64,000 bases of DNA from Secundilactobacillus kimchicus JCM 15530. Its GTDB lineage: Bacteria > Bacillota > Bacilli > Lactobacillales > Lactobacillaceae. The notes under the pieces were generated by a model, which saw nothing but the letters and a program-made list of their open reading frames with translations, was not told where the DNA came from and did no database searches. A program made the position numbers and the translations under genes. The stretch is from the NCBI RefSeq assembly GCF_001433995.1, contig NZ_AZCX01000003.1, forward strand, positions 124,001 through 188,000. Direction: 5' to 3'. This document shows, piece after piece, positions 1-8,554 of this stretch (positions are counted from its first letter, which is position 1; each line of letters starts with the position of its first letter).

Positions 1-1
1 G

Positions 2-319
2 CTGGCCAATAAAGACCGGGGCATCGTGACTGAAGCCTGGAGCCCCCTCGGTCGTGGTAGCGCAGCGCTGACAGAACCCGCAATTCTAGAACTCGCCAAG
101 AAATATGGCAAGAACGCTGGTCAGATTATCCTGAGGTGGCATACGCAACGCGGCGTGGTGCCATTACCAAAATCCAGCAGTCTCCAACATCAGCGCGACA
201 ATCTCGATATTTTCGATTTCCGGTTAACCCCTGAAGAAATTCGAATCATTGACGGGTTAAATAAACCAGATGGCCGCGTCGACGGTCAGGATCCAAACGA
301 ATACGAAGAATTTGAGTAA
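2..319 (+). CDS. Aldo/keto reductase, C-terminal part (5' cut by window)
   Basis: The open frame runs in from the window edge (…LANKDRGIV) and a GTG at 26 is internal to it, so this is the C-terminal ~105 residues of a longer protein. The segment TEAWSPLGRG, followed by a conserved-looking PLPKSS stretch and an LTPEE…I..L ending, is typical of the last third of the aldo/keto reductase barrel, where the PK-S segment contacts the 2'-phosphate of NADPH. These enzymes reduce aldehydes or ketones in the cytoplasm. The substrate cannot be told from this fragment. A terminator follows directly. Confidence 0.9.
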   Translation: MANKDRGIVTEAWSPLGRGSAALTEPAILELAKKYGKNAGQIILRWHTQRGVVPLPKSSSLQHQRDNLDIFDFRLTPEEIRIIDGLNKPDGRVDGQDPNEYEEFE

Positions 320-334
320 TCATCAGTTCAACTA

Positions 335-368
335 GCGCTTGTCGATCATTAACGACAGGCGCTTTTTA
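335..368 (+). terminator. Intrinsic terminator after the aldo/keto reductase
   Basis: GCGCTTGTCG and CGACAGGCGC form a ten-pair stem with one G-U pair around a short loop, followed by TTTTT. Confidence 0.85.
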
Positions 369-539
369 TGGTTTGCATCGGCGTCTAGTTAAGTGTGTTT
401 TTTGCATATTATTAGTTTAACTGGTATCGGTTTCATTTTCGAGGGTAAATGTTTGACGCTACCGTAGCGCTTATGGTTTAATTCCTGTTGATTAATCAAT
501 AGGAGTTAGCTCATTACTTTACTTTTGGGGGAATCATAA

Positions 540-1367
540 ATGACAAACATAAATGTTGAACGGGACGTCCAATATGACGGCACCTATGATCTGACACTGG
601 ATATTTATCAGGATATTGACACCATTTCAGACGACCGAAAAGCCATTATCATCATTCATGGTGGCGGTTGGTGGCTCGGTTACAAAGAAGAGGAAGTCAA
701 CTGGGCCAACGAATTTGCAAAACAGGGCTACATCGTCTTTGTGCCCAATTATCGCTTGGCACCAGATTATCTGTACCCCGCTCCCGTTGAAGACATGCTA
801 ACGGTTTACGACTGGATTAAGACCTCAGATTACCACTTTGACCGGACCAAAATTGGGGCCGCCGGGATGTCGTCCGGTGGTAACTTAGCCATTGAACTGG
901 GTATGCAAACGGGCATCCCGATTGCCTCATGGTCCGGCATTATCGACTTAGATCACTGGATTGAAACTCATCCGGACGTCGTTGCTTCAAACAAAAACGC
1001 CCCAATCCCTGGCACCCCAGTGGACCAAATCAACCAGACGGGGAGTAACGATCCCTATTACAAGTGGTTCGTCCTAAACTACGTCAATGGCGACAACGCC
1101 CTGTTACAAAAGGCCTCGTTGCTCAACCGGGTTGACGCTAAAGCTGGGCCCATGTATCTCGCCAATTCCTTAGATGAATTATCACCAAATGATGCAGTCC
1201 AACGATTACAAGCCGAGTTAATTAAAAACAACATCCCGTCCGTCGTCCAATTCGTCACGGGACACGGCCACGGTGAAGCCTACATGGCCATTGCCCAAGA
1301 GCCAACCTTAGCTTTCTTTGAGACGTATTTGGGCCAAAATCCAAGAGCGCACCACGCTAAACTATGA
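540..1367 (+). CDS. Alpha/beta hydrolase, esterase/lipase type
   Basis: This 275-residue cytoplasmic protein has the oxyanion-hole motif HGGGWW near residue 40 and the nucleophile elbow GMSSGG near residue 110, with a candidate catalytic His in GHGHGEAY near the C-terminus. This is the layout of the hormone-sensitive-lipase/carboxylesterase group. A purine-rich site (TGGGGGAATC) lies before the ATG. It is a single-gene unit with about 170 bases of AT-rich upstream sequence, and a strong bidirectional hairpin separates it from the convergent gene. It probably hydrolyses short acyl or acetyl esters. The exact substrate is unknown. Confidence 0.85.
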   Translation: MTNINVERDVQYDGTYDLTLDIYQDIDTISDDRKAIIIIHGGGWWLGYKEEEVNWANEFAKQGYIVFVPNYRLAPDYLYPAPVEDMLTVYDWIKTSDYHFDRTKIGAAGMSSGGNLAIELGMQTGIPIASWSGIIDLDHWIETHPDVVASNKNAPIPGTPVDQINQTGSNDPYYKWFVLNYVNGDNALLQKASLLNRVDAKAGPMYLANSLDELSPNDAVQRLQAELIKNNIPSVVQFVTGHGHGEAYMAIAQEPTLAFFETYLGQNPRAHHAKL

Positions 1368-1379
1368 CAACTAACAAAC

Positions 1380-1435
1380 AAAAAGCAGAAGTCAACTTGA
1401 CGGAAAAACCGATCAAGTTAACTTCTGCTTTTATT
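1380..1435. terminator. Bidirectional terminator between convergent genes
   Basis: An approximately 18-base inverted repeat (AGCAGAAGTCAACTTG…CAAGTTAACTTCTGCT) is flanked by A's on the left and T's on the right, so it can stop transcription from both sides. Confidence 0.9.
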
Positions 1436-1468
1436 TGAATTGATAGGTAAGTTAGATACCCACCACGT

Positions 1469-3076
1469 TTACTTTAAATTCCAAGTATACGTGTCATTGT
1501 TATGTTGCTGGGCCTGAGCATTCAGCCCAACAGAGTGAGCAGCATTAATTATTGGACCGGCGACAGCCAGGGTTGCCCCCGTCCCCAAGACGGCTACTCG
1601 GCGCGCTTCATCGGCCAGGCGTTGGCCAGCATTCACAGCTTTGTGAATAGCAAACGTCAACCCAGCTAGTGGGTAGGTCACAATCCCAACAAACGGAATC
1701 ATACCTGCTAAAGCCAGACCTGTTTCGACTGCAAAGAACAGCCCTTCAGTGATTGCGTGAGCAACAAAGGTTCCAGCTTGGAGACCGCCATTCAGAGCAA
1801 TACTGCCAGTCGTCGCAACCGTCCCCGCCAGTGAGCCCACCGCTTGACGCTGTGCTTCACCGGCTAAGGCCGCGTCGGTTGGCGAGCCGGTAACGTTAGC
1901 GTTACTTGTTCGAAGCCCGACATTCATACCATTAACGACAGTCCCTCCCACATTGGCTAAAACAGCTGGTGCTTGGACAATTGTCCGTCGAGCGCTCCCC
2001 CAGGCATAAAAGCCACCATGGACTAGGCTACTAACGGCGTTTAAGGTGATTGCAATTGGCCCAGCAACCAACCCCACCAGTGGAATGGCTGCCAGACCAC
2101 CGGCGATGACAGTCCCAGCGTCAATGGCTAAATTAACCGCATCGCCGACAACTTCTTCGCCGGCGTCAGCCACTAGGTTAACACCATTAGCGGCTGCCAA
2201 GGTACCAGCGGCCGCTACATTTAACCCCGATTCAGCAACGGAGGCATTTGCGGTTCGTTGAATTTTAGAATCAACGGCGTCTTGAACGCCCATTTTACCA
2301 TCCGCTAGATTATAGACGTCCCACACATGACCACTATCATCCGTTAGGTTAACAGAGCCAAATTTGGGGACCGTTAACACTTTATTATTTGCGGTTAAGA
2401 CCATCTCACCAGATTTAGTATTATATAGCGCCGTAACATTACCCTGCGACGTTTTAACAATCTGATCTAACCCACTCGCCGCTTTTTGCAACGTCGTGTT
2501 CGTCGTGATTGCATCATCATAGTTCTGAGAAGCCTCCCCCAGGTTGGAAATTCCGAGGTCAATGGTACTATCAACTGTCGCGTCAATACCACCATGCGAG
2601 TCCTCATGCGTTGTTGGTACCGACGCACTCTCGCCGTGGCTCCCTGTCGCAGTCGTCGGTAACGCTTCCTCGACTGTCGGCGTTTGAGCCGGCACTGCCT
2701 CAGTCGCCGCTGGCGCCGCTTGTAAATTGCCTGACGGTGTAGCCTGGACATTCAAGTCATGGTTTCTGTCCGCCCCAACCGTTTCAGCTTGACCCCAATC
2801 AGAATTGGTTGACTGACTGGGGTTAGCGGCTATCGAACTGGTCATTGAATCTGATTGCGACTCAGTTGTCGGCACTTCTTGGTCACTGGTGCTTGCGGCT
2901 GTAGTTGCCGTCGTCGCCTCATCGTCACTAGCAATCACCGGCTGTGTGCCGACTACCGTGCTTTGAACCACTTTATCAGTAGTTTGTGCTTGCGCAGATG
3001 ACTGCCCCATTGCGGCAAAGATGAGCGACGTACTAAACAAAGATAGCGCAATTGTTGTAGCATATCTTTTATGCAT
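1469..3076 (-). CDS. Secreted protein with duplicated hydrophobic Gly/Ala-rich module
   Basis: I do not recognise a family. The start is ATG at 3076 (MHKRYATT), because AAAAGGGGGAAC sits just upstream; an in-frame start 28 codons earlier lacks such a site. The 535-residue product has a signal peptide (K-R, hydrophobic stretch, AQA near residue 29), then about 150 residues of Ser/Thr/Ala/Glu-rich low-complexity sequence. After a middle domain there are two similar hydrophobic segments, roughly residues 309-389 and 432-518. Each contains LA..IP.VG.V...(L/I)…, then an RR, then a Gly/Ala-rich run ending in VGL. There is no LPxTG anchor. It may be membrane-active, or held in the envelope by the hydrophobic modules (inference). 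Confidence 0.75.
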   Translation of the reverse strand: MHKRYATTIALSLFSTSLIFAAMGQSSAQAQTTDKVVQSTVVGTQPVIASDDEATTATTAASTSDQEVPTTESQSDSMTSSIAANPSQSTNSDWGQAETVGADRNHDLNVQATPSGNLQAAPAATEAVPAQTPTVEEALPTTATGSHGESASVPTTHEDSHGGIDATVDSTIDLGISNLGEASQNYDDAITTNTTLQKAASGLDQIVKTSQGNVTALYNTKSGEMVLTANNKVLTVPKFGSVNLTDDSGHVWDVYNLADGKMGVQDAVDSKIQRTANASVAESGLNVAAAGTLAAANGVNLVADAGEEVVGDAVNLAIDAGTVIAGGLAAIPLVGLVAGPIAITLNAVSSLVHGGFYAWGSARRTIVQAPAVLANVGGTVVNGMNVGLRTSNANVTGSPTDAALAGEAQRQAVGSLAGTVATTGSIALNGGLQAGTFVAHAITEGLFFAVETGLALAGMIPFVGIVTYPLAGLTFAIHKAVNAGQRLADEARRVAVLGTGATLAVAGPIINAAHSVGLNAQAQQHNNDTYTWNLK

Positions 3077-3163
3077 AGTTGTTCCCCCTTTTGTTATATT
3101 AGAATACAATCCACCCAGAATTGTAAACACATCGTATATTAAATCGATTTGAAAATCCACTAT

Positions 3164-3176
3164 TTGATATTATCAA
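3164..3176. promoter_or_regulatory. Short palindrome upstream of the secreted-protein gene
   Basis: TTGATATTATCAA is a perfect palindrome about 90 bases before the minus-strand start at 3076. It could be a repressor operator, but no regulator is identified. Confidence 0.3.
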
Positions 3177-3268
3177 GCTTAATTATTGCGACCGAGCACT
3201 TCTCTTATCATATTTTCATGAAGCCCCCGTCACGGTAACGAAAAGGCTTACATAGTGTCATAACAACG

Positions 3269-3374
3269 TTTGTTCGGTAATTCACTCTTGCATTACTATC
3301 GATAGCTCTCTATAATAACGTCAATCAGAAAATGGCGAACTTTAATATTCAAATAACTAATAGTGTTCGTTATT
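3269..3374. promoter_or_regulatory. PurBox-like sites upstream of the nucleobase permease
   Basis: Three segments resemble the PurR recognition box AWWWCCGAACWWT. They are 3269-3281 (reverse orientation, TTTGTTCGGTAAT, about 12 of 13), 3331-3343 (AATGGCGAACTTT) and 3362-3374 (reverse, AGTGTTCGTTATT). The last two share the CGAAC core in an inverted pair 18 bases apart, near the 16-17 known for Bacillus PurR. The position before a purine/xanthine-type permease makes PurR control plausible. The remaining 3077-3440 sequence is AT-rich and holds no gene I can support. Confidence 0.4.
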
Positions 3375-3440
3375 TCTCGTTATTATTGTTATTCTAAAAC
3401 ACCGAATCGGATTACCGGTTCCCATCCAAAGGAGATTGAC

Positions 3441-4784
3441 ATGACCGAATCAAAGAACGGCTTGTTGTATGGTCCTAACGATAATGTGTCGTTGGGACAG
3501 TCAGGGGTGCTTGGGCTTCAACACGTACTCGCTATGGACGTGTACGTGCCACCAATTATCATCGCTGGATTATTATCCATGTCCATTGCAGAAAAAAGCG
3601 GATTCTTGCAAGCGGCCTTTTTAGCGGCTGGCATCGGGACGATTCTGCAAACGCGATTTTTCTTGAAAATTCCCGTCTCTCAAGGACCGTCTTTTGTGCC
3701 AATTGGTGCTGTGGCGGGCGTTTACCTTGCTAATGGCGGTCCCAATGGTGGGATGGCAACGGTCATTGGCTCCTTAATCGTTGGCTCGCTAATGCTCATT
3801 ATTTTCGGGCTATCCGGTATTTTTCAAAAAGTGATTTCAAAGTTGGTCCCAGCAATCGTCGGGGGTACCATTATTACCTGCGTGGGGCTTTCCTTATTGC
3901 CGTCCGCGCTTAATGACAACATTTTTAAGGCCAGCGGCAATGTGAACCAAAACATTCTGCTCGCAACAATTACGGGCTTAACCATGCTCATTGCGATGAT
4001 CATTAGTGCTAGGGTCCCACAGCTTTCAAAAGTGCTGAGGATTAGTTCAATCATTATTTCACTGATTGTCGGCACAGTGACAGCAAGTATGATGGGCATG
4101 TTTGACTGGTCAGCGGTTTCTCACGCGGCCTGGATTAGCCTGCCACAATTTACCGCGCTACACTATGGTATTCACTTCTCAATTCCAGCAATTTTAACCT
4201 TCGTCATTATCTATCTGGTGCTGACGACCGAAACAACCGGAACATGGTTTGCAATGAGTGCCGTTACTGGCGAGAAACTCTCCAATAAACAGTGGAATCA
4301 CGGGATCATCGGTGAAGGTATCAGCTGTCTCTTAGCCGCGTTGTTAGGGGCCACCCCAACAACGGGTTACTCAACCAACGCCGGGGTCATCTCCATCACC
4401 GGTGTTGCCAGCAAGCGGGTCTTCATGTCCGCTGGTATCTGGTTTATCGTTTTAGGGTTCTGTGGTAAATTATCCGCCTTTTTATCAGCTGTTCCGGCTC
4501 CTGTCATCGGCGGTGTTTTCTCGATTATTTGTGTGATGATCATGTTAAATGGTCTCAACGTAATCCGATATCTTCAAACTAACGAATCAACCATGTACGT
4601 CATCGGAATTCCAATCATTATGACAATGGCGCTCATCTTGGTTCCAACAAGCGTTATTCACGAAACACCCCAGCTTGTCCAATACTTGCTGGGATCACCA
4701 ATCACCATTGCAGCTGTGACCGCGATTATCATCAACCTTTTGATGCCCAGCGCGAAGCAACCCGCAACTGCAACCGAACCTTAA
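3441..4784 (+). CDS. NCS2/NAT family nucleobase permease (xanthine/uracil/urate type)
   Basis: The start is ATG 3441, with AAAGGAGATTGAC before it; a frame extension upstream lacks a ribosome site. The 447-residue protein is very hydrophobic, with 12-14 membrane segments. GVLGLQHVLAMDVYVPP at the N-terminus is typical of the NCS2 family. TNAGVISITGVASKR near residue 310 matches the family signature, in which an N-x-G core lies in the substrate pore, and TTETTGTWFAMS carries the preceding acidic residue. It should import a purine or pyrimidine base with protons. Substrate choice cannot be read safely, but PurBox-like sequences upstream favour purines. Confidence 0.88.
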   Translation: MTESKNGLLYGPNDNVSLGQSGVLGLQHVLAMDVYVPPIIIAGLLSMSIAEKSGFLQAAFLAAGIGTILQTRFFLKIPVSQGPSFVPIGAVAGVYLANGGPNGGMATVIGSLIVGSLMLIIFGLSGIFQKVISKLVPAIVGGTIITCVGLSLLPSALNDNIFKASGNVNQNILLATITGLTMLIAMIISARVPQLSKVLRISSIIISLIVGTVTASMMGMFDWSAVSHAAWISLPQFTALHYGIHFSIPAILTFVIIYLVLTTETTGTWFAMSAVTGEKLSNKQWNHGIIGEGISCLLAALLGATPTTGYSTNAGVISITGVASKRVFMSAGIWFIVLGFCGKLSAFLSAVPAPVIGGVFSIICVMIMLNGLNVIRYLQTNESTMYVIGIPIIMTMALILVPTSVIHETPQLVQYLLGSPITIAAVTAIIINLLMPSAKQPATATEP

Positions 4785-4789
4785 ATTGA

Positions 4790-4831
4790 TTACCCTCACC
4801 CTGTGACCCAAGGTGGGGGTTTTTATTTCTC
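4790..4831 (+). terminator. Intrinsic terminator of the permease gene
   Basis: ACCCTCACC pairs with GGTGGGGGT, followed by TTTTTATTT. Confidence 0.85.
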
Positions 4832-4907
4832 ATCACCCTAAACACTGGCGACACTATCATTTAGCCACTTGCGCTTGTCAATCAATTGACGAAAATATAT
4901 TCACCCC

Positions 4908-4936
4908 TTGAATAAATAGTCCGTTTGTTCTACACT
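4908..4936 (+). promoter_or_regulatory. Sigma-A type promoter of the MHS transporter gene
   Basis: TTGAAT and TACACT are separated by 17 bases, about 50 bases before the start codon. Confidence 0.6.
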
Positions 4937-4984
4937 TATCCTAATCGTTTTCTAATTGTTTTGTCATTTTAGGAGGGACTGCCT

Positions 4985-6310
4985 ATGATTAGCTCGCCTG
5001 CACCCCGCAGTGAAAAACGGGTCGCCGCAAACATTCTCAAGGGTTCTTTGGGAAACATGATCGAATGGTTTGACTGGTACGTATACGCCTCATTTGCTGT
5101 TTACTTCTCCGCCGCCTTTTTCCCGGCTGAAAATAAAACCGCGGAGTTGTTATCCACGGCGGCTGTTTTTGCAGTTGGCTTTTTAATGCGCCCGCTTGGG
5201 TCGTTCATTATGGGCCGTTTCGCTGATCGTCACGGTCGACGGGCTGCTTTGACGCTGTCCGTTGTCATTATGGCCACCGGATCCTTTGTCATCGCTTTAA
5301 TTCCAACCTATCGCACCATCGGAGTCTGGGCGCCGATTATTTTGGTCATCACGCGCTTGTTTCAGGGGTTATCACTGGGTGGCGAATACGGCACCAGTGC
5401 AACTTACCTTTCTGAAATGGCTTCTCCTAAGCGCCGCGGCTTTTACTCGTCCTTTCAGTATGTGACCCTCATTTCCGGGCAACTTTTTGCACTACTCGTC
5501 CAAATTATTCTCCAAGGCTTTTTGTCAACGGCCCAACTGTACGCTTTTGGCTGGCGAATTCCCTTTATTGTCGGCGGGTTTGGTGCCATTATCGTCTTGT
5601 GGCTGCGACTAACGATGGAAGAATCCGATCAGTTTGAAACCCAAAATAAGCAAAATAAAAAAGCCGGCACTTTGGGCTTGCTCATGAAATATCCCAAACA
5701 ATTTATGACGGTAGTTGGCATGACGTTTGGCGGTACCATCGCCTTTTACGCCTACACCACCTATCTTCAAAAATTCATGATTAACACCACTGGACTTAAT
5801 CCTAAGACGGTCGCAGTGATCAACTTCACCGCCTTGTTGCTCATGTTAATTTTACAACCCCTCTTCGGGGCATTATCCGACAAAATCGGCCGTAAGCCAC
5901 TCTTATTGGGCTTCGGTATCGGTGGCACCCTGTTCACCGTGCCCATTTTTAGCGTATTGGCCCACGTCCACTCACCTTGGGCAGCCTTTTTCTTGATGTT
6001 GTTCGGTCTTGTCATCGTTTCTGGCTACACCTCAATTAACGCCATCGTTAAAGCCGAACTCTTCCCTACTGAGATTCGCGCCCTAGGTGTCGGGTTACCC
6101 TACGGCTTAACGGTTGCCATTTTTGGTGGCACCGTTGAATACGTGGCGCTGTGGTTGCGATCCATCAACCACGAATCACTCTTTTTCTTTTACGTGGCAG
6201 CAGCAGCTTTCGTTTCGTTCATCGTTTACTGGCGAATGTTCGAAACGTCAGCTCATTCTGAAATTGAACGGGAAGCAACGGAGAAAACACCTGATAACCA
6301 GATGATTTAG
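4985..6310 (+). CDS. MFS transporter, metabolite:H+ symporter (MHS) family
   Basis: This 441-residue protein has 12 membrane segments. It carries the MHS opening GNMIEWFDWYVYA and the loop signature GRFADRHGRR between helices 2 and 3, repeated as GALSDKIGRKP after helix 8. LGGEYGTSATYLSEMA is also characteristic of the KgtP/ProP/ShiA group. It should import an organic acid or similar metabolite with protons at the cell membrane. An AGGAGG-type site precedes the ATG. It is transcribed alone from the promoter at 4908. The substrate (2-oxoglutarate, citrate or shikimate class) is undetermined. Confidence 0.88.
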   Translation: MISSPAPRSEKRVAANILKGSLGNMIEWFDWYVYASFAVYFSAAFFPAENKTAELLSTAAVFAVGFLMRPLGSFIMGRFADRHGRRAALTLSVVIMATGSFVIALIPTYRTIGVWAPIILVITRLFQGLSLGGEYGTSATYLSEMASPKRRGFYSSFQYVTLISGQLFALLVQIILQGFLSTAQLYAFGWRIPFIVGGFGAIIVLWLRLTMEESDQFETQNKQNKKAGTLGLLMKYPKQFMTVVGMTFGGTIAFYAYTTYLQKFMINTTGLNPKTVAVINFTALLLMLILQPLFGALSDKIGRKPLLLGFGIGGTLFTVPIFSVLAHVHSPWAAFFLMLFGLVIVSGYTSINAIVKAELFPTEIRALGVGLPYGLTVAIFGGTVEYVALWLRSINHESLFFFYVAAAAFVSFIVYWRMFETSAHSEIEREATEKTPDNQMI

Positions 6311-6350
6311 CGCTGGTTATCATTTGATTTTAATTTTTTAACACTTATTC

Positions 6351-6379
6351 TTGACACAATCTCACTGTATGCTCATAAT
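6351..6379 (+). promoter_or_regulatory. Promoter of the methionine T-box operon
   Basis: A consensus TTGACA (6351-6356) and CATAAT (6374-6379) are separated by 17 bases. Transcription should start near 6386, just before T-box Stem I. Confidence 0.85.
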
Positions 6380-6385
6380 ATACTC

Positions 6386-6650
6386 ATTGAATCAATCAAG
6401 AAGATGAGTACTAACCCGAATCAGGCTTAGAGAGTCGCCGCATGGCTGAGAGGCGATCCGAGGGTGGTTAAGAAGATGGTCTTCAATTAAAAGAAGTGGT
6501 GAGTGAGCAAATAGCGCGCGTTTGCTGACAAGCCAATTCCGGTACTGTCCGTTACAACAGCGAATGAAGTGGGTGGCCTCGTAGCCGCTCAGTAAGGTGG
6601 TACCACGGCTTAACGTCGTCCTTTATCGAAAGATAGGGACGGCGTTTTTG
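6386..6650 (+). ncRNA. T-box leader, methionine-type
   Basis: Stem I contains AGTA (6407-6410), AGAGAG and the GGCTGAGA loop. The antiterminator T-box AAGGTGGTACCACG lies at 6594-6607, and an intrinsic terminator (6614-6644, then T5) follows. In the specifier loop, ATG at 6476-6478 sits just before the lower stem TCTTC. GAT one base earlier is the alternative. The base after TGG in the T-box is T, which pairs with discriminator A73; this fits tRNA-Met and not tRNA-Asp (G73). Uncharged tRNA-Met should therefore allow read-through into metQNI and the two enzyme genes. Confidence 0.92.
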
Positions 6651-6684
6651 TTTGTGGCATTTTAATTTAAGGGGATTGTTAATA

Positions 6685-7521
6685 ATGAGAAGAAATACAA
6701 AATGGTTAATTGGCCTCGGGGTCATTGTCGTCTTATTCGCAGGTATTTTTACCGTGAGTCGCCTCAACAGCAGCAAGAGCACCAATGGTGTGAAAACTGA
6801 AACGGTTGGTGTCGCGCCAGGGCCCTATGGAGACATGGCCAAAAACGTGATCGGCCCCCTCCTCAAAAAGAAGGGCTACGAGGTTAAAATTAAGGAGTTT
6901 AACGACTACATCCAGCCCAACAAAGCCTTAAACTCTGGCGAAATTGATGCTAACTTATTCCAGCACACCGTTTACCTACAAACATTCAGTCAACAAAACC
7001 ATTTAAAGTTAACGGCACTCGATAAAGTGCCAACCCTTGGGATGGGGATTTATTCCAAGACAGTTAAGAGCTTGAAGACGCTAAAAAATGGCGCGACCGT
7101 TTCACTTGCTAACGATCCATCAAACCTAGCACGGTCACTCCAACTCTTGGCCGCCAATAAGTTGATCACCCTGAAGTCTGGTATTAATGTGGCAACAGCA
7201 AGTCTGGCTGATGTGGCTAAAAACCCGAAGAACCTCAAGTTCAAGACGTTAGATGCCGCTCAGTTACCACAATCTCGTAGTAACGTCGACCTAGCGTTAA
7301 TTCCAGGGAACTTCTCGTGGAACGCCAACATTAAGCCAACTAGCGCGCTGGCTATGGAAGACCTCAAGCCCGACTACCTCAACGTTTTCGTGGTTAAGTC
7401 CAGCAATAAAAACAGTGACTTTGCTAAGGCCGTTAAAAGTGTCTTAACCAGCCAAGCCTTTAAAGATGCCATTGCGAAATCTGAGTTCAAGGACTTCCAA
7501 AAACCGGCCTCATGGCGTTAG
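6685..7521 (+). CDS. metQ: Methionine ABC transporter substrate-binding protein (MetQ/NlpA family)
   Basis: Start ATG 6685 follows AAGGGG. The 278-residue protein has one N-terminal hydrophobic segment, then the NlpA fold: VGVAPGPYGDMA, a Y..PN.AL..GEIDAN.FQH block, and LGMGIYS. It captures D/L-methionine or related compounds outside the membrane. Unlike usual Gram-positive MetQ it has no lipobox cysteine in the first 40 residues, so it is probably held by an uncleaved membrane helix (inference). It is first in the operon, directly after the Met T-box, with 10 bases before metN. Confidence 0.9.
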   Translation: MRRNTKWLIGLGVIVVLFAGIFTVSRLNSSKSTNGVKTETVGVAPGPYGDMAKNVIGPLLKKKGYEVKIKEFNDYIQPNKALNSGEIDANLFQHTVYLQTFSQQNHLKLTALDKVPTLGMGIYSKTVKSLKTLKNGATVSLANDPSNLARSLQLLAANKLITLKSGINVATASLADVAKNPKNLKFKTLDAAQLPQSRSNVDLALIPGNFSWNANIKPTSALAMEDLKPDYLNVFVVKSSNKNSDFAKAVKSVLTSQAFKDAIAKSEFKDFQKPASWR

Positions 7522-7531
7522 GAGGGATCGC

Positions 7532-8554
7532 ATGAGTCAAATCGAAATCAATGACGTCTCCGTGACCTTCAACCAAAAGGGCCGCGATGTGAAAGCCGTT
7601 CAAGACGTCTCCCTCAAGATTGAAAAGGGTGAAATCTACGGCGTCGTCGGCCTATCAGGAGCTGGCAAATCCACGTTAGTCCGCACCATCAACGGTCTTC
7701 AGCGCCCGACGACTGGAACCGTTAACGTCGCCGGCGTCGATATCACCCATGCTAATAAGAAAATCCTATCTGAAACGCGCAAGAAAATTGGGTTTATCTT
7801 TCAAAATTTTAACCTGATTAACAACCGGACCGTTGCCCAAAATATCGCCTTTGCTCTTACAGCCGGCGGTTATCCGGAAAAACAACAACCCGAAAAAATT
7901 GACGAGTTGCTGGGCCGGGTCGGTCTCCAAGACCGAAAAGACACCTACCCCACCCAGCTGTCAGGTGGGCAGAAGCAACGGGTCGGGATTGCCCGAGCCC
8001 TGGCCAACGATCCCGAGATTCTGCTCTGTGACGAAGCAACCAGTGCACTGGACCTGGAGACCGCCGAAGAAATCATCACTATTTTAAAGGATATTAATAC
8101 GCGGCTTAACATCACCATTGTTTTCATTACCCACCAGCTTGAGGTTGCTAAGGACCTATTTGATCGAGTCGCCGTGATGGAAAACGGCCGGATTGTCGAA
8201 CAAACAACGGCCTACAACCTGTTTGCTCGTCCGCAATCCGACATGGCAACCCGTCTGGTCAACCGCTTTTTGACAACCCAGCTACCCGATGATGTCATTC
8301 ACTGGCTAGCCAACCTTCCCGGCCGAATTTTAACCCTTAAGTATCAGGGGGATGATTCTCTGAACCCCATCATCACTGAGATTGCCCGCGACACCGGCGT
8401 CGAAATCAGTATCTTACAAGGTCGGATTGAATTCATTCATAATCAAGCCATTGGCATTTTGTCCGTTTTCGTCACCGGTGAACCGGAAGCTGTCATACGT
8501 GCAATAACGGCCTTTAAAACCAAAGTTAACTCAGTGGAGGTGACACCAAAATGA
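7532..8554 (+). CDS. metN: Methionine ABC transporter ATP-binding protein
   Basis: Start ATG 7532 follows GGAGGGATCGC; the longer frame overlaps metQ. In 340 residues it shows Walker A GLSGAGKST, a Q-loop (FIFQNFN), the signature LSGGQKQR and Walker B ILLCDEATSALD. After the ATPase come about 75 C-terminal residues of an ACT-like NIL domain, the part that in E. coli MetN binds methionine and inhibits transport. The NIL domain distinguishes it from other polar amino acid ATPases. It works on the inner face of the membrane with MetI and MetQ. metI overlaps it by four bases. Confidence 0.93.
   Translation: MSQIEINDVSVTFNQKGRDVKAVQDVSLKIEKGEIYGVVGLSGAGKSTLVRTINGLQRPTTGTVNVAGVDITHANKKILSETRKKIGFIFQNFNLINNRTVAQNIAFALTAGGYPEKQQPEKIDELLGRVGLQDRKDTYPTQLSGGQKQRVGIARALANDPEILLCDEATSALDLETAEEIITILKDINTRLNITIVFITHQLEVAKDLFDRVAVMENGRIVEQTTAYNLFARPQSDMATRLVNRFLTTQLPDDVIHWLANLPGRILTLKYQGDDSLNPIITEIARDTGVEISILQGRIEFIHNQAIGILSVFVTGEPEAVIRAITAFKTKVNSVEVTPK

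Noticed and set aside
2467-2751. Second minus-strand frame of 94 residues, rich in Arg, inside the secreted-protein gene
   Set aside because: It is out of frame within a low-complexity coding region and lacks a ribosome site. The Arg content is a by-product of Ser/Thr/Ala codons read in another frame.
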